Source: Heterocephalus glaber (taxonomy: Eukaryota; Chordata; Mammalia; Rodentia; Bathyergidae). Taken from it: DNA of 64,000 bases. The notes under the pieces were generated by a model. It made no database searches. It was given only the letters and a program-made list of their open reading frames with translations, and had not been told where the DNA came from. Positions 63,761-64,000 of the stretch are shown here, one piece after another. The DNA lies in NCBI RefSeq assembly GCF_000247695.1, contig NW_004624881.1, positions 1,843,326 to 1,907,325 on the forward strand, in the 5' to 3' direction. Each line of letters starts with the position of its first letter. Position 1 is the first letter of the stretch. Position numbers and translations under genes: made by a program.

Positions 63761-64000
63761 AAAATGAGGTAAGAAAAATGCTTCAACTCTTTATATACAT
63801 ATTTCATCCCCAGAGTGTAGTTATTACTTGTTTTGGAAAGAACATACGTGCTACATTTCTACATTGTGGGGAAGAAATATATATTCTGACACTAATTGGT
63901 GAAAAAAAAGTTTGGAAGATGTTTTGAATTTTGAATGCATACTTTTAATATATATCATGATATGATATGAAATATACTCGTATTTATAGGCACTAAAAGA
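63761..64000. other. Right edge, AT-rich, no gene
   Basis: Nothing recognised; a 75-codon frame from 63700 runs through the SINE and is chance. Confidence 0.5.

Overview
This is a piece of mammalian, most likely rodent, nuclear genome: AT-rich, without bacterial-style gene packing, and filled with LINE-1 copies, MaLR-type LTRs, 7SL-derived B1 SINEs and tRNA-derived ID-like SINEs (the B1 + ID combination is what points to a rodent; I cannot name the species). I see no gene that looks intact. The gene content is three olfactory-receptor (OR) pseudogenes, one retrocopy fragment resembling TLE6, and one decayed endogenous retrovirus (ERV). A 976-base assembly gap (58283-59258) interrupts the right part.

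The main architecture is a tandem duplication. Unit A (about 3675-16160) and unit B (about 16161-45235) are colinear copies, each carrying one OR14-like pseudogene (9946-10846 and 31654-32540). A shorter and older third copy, unit C (about 54640-56850), carries only the left part of the unit. Unit B is longer because later elements landed in it: a minus-strand provirus (16413-23806), a nearly full-length minus-strand L1 (36132-42734) and several L1 fragments. For several insertions the other unit preserves the empty site, so their order can be read: an old L1 tail and a MaLR-type LTR are in both units (older than the duplication), while the ERV and the full-length L1 are only in B, and a second MaLR LTR and a B1 are only in A (younger).

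The provirus is 7.4 kb, flanked by a 4-bp ATAT duplication, with LTRs of 567 and 621 bp that differ at about 4% of aligned positions by eye. Gag, protease, RT, RNase H and integrase are of gammaretroviral type, with a primer-binding site best matched to tRNA-Thr. The transmembrane Env segment instead has an internal hydrophobic loop between two cysteines plus a CX6CC motif, a layout known from alpharetroviral glycoproteins, so the provirus may be a mosaic. All of its genes are broken.

The left edge (1-3220) is a 3' L1 portion. The region 45236-54640 is a mosaic of ancient L1 fragments, a B1 and a MIR with no gene. The right end has an L1 / TLE6-like retrocopy / L1 sandwich around the assembly gap, simple repeats, two ID SINEs, an OR2-like pseudogene (62824-63675) and a third ID SINE directly after its last codon. 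OR14-like and OR2T-like genes also lie together in the human 1q44 OR cluster, so this may be the orthologous kind of locus (inference). I found no undescribed functional system; the interest lies in the insertion archaeology, the ERV mosaic and the chimeric retrocopy.
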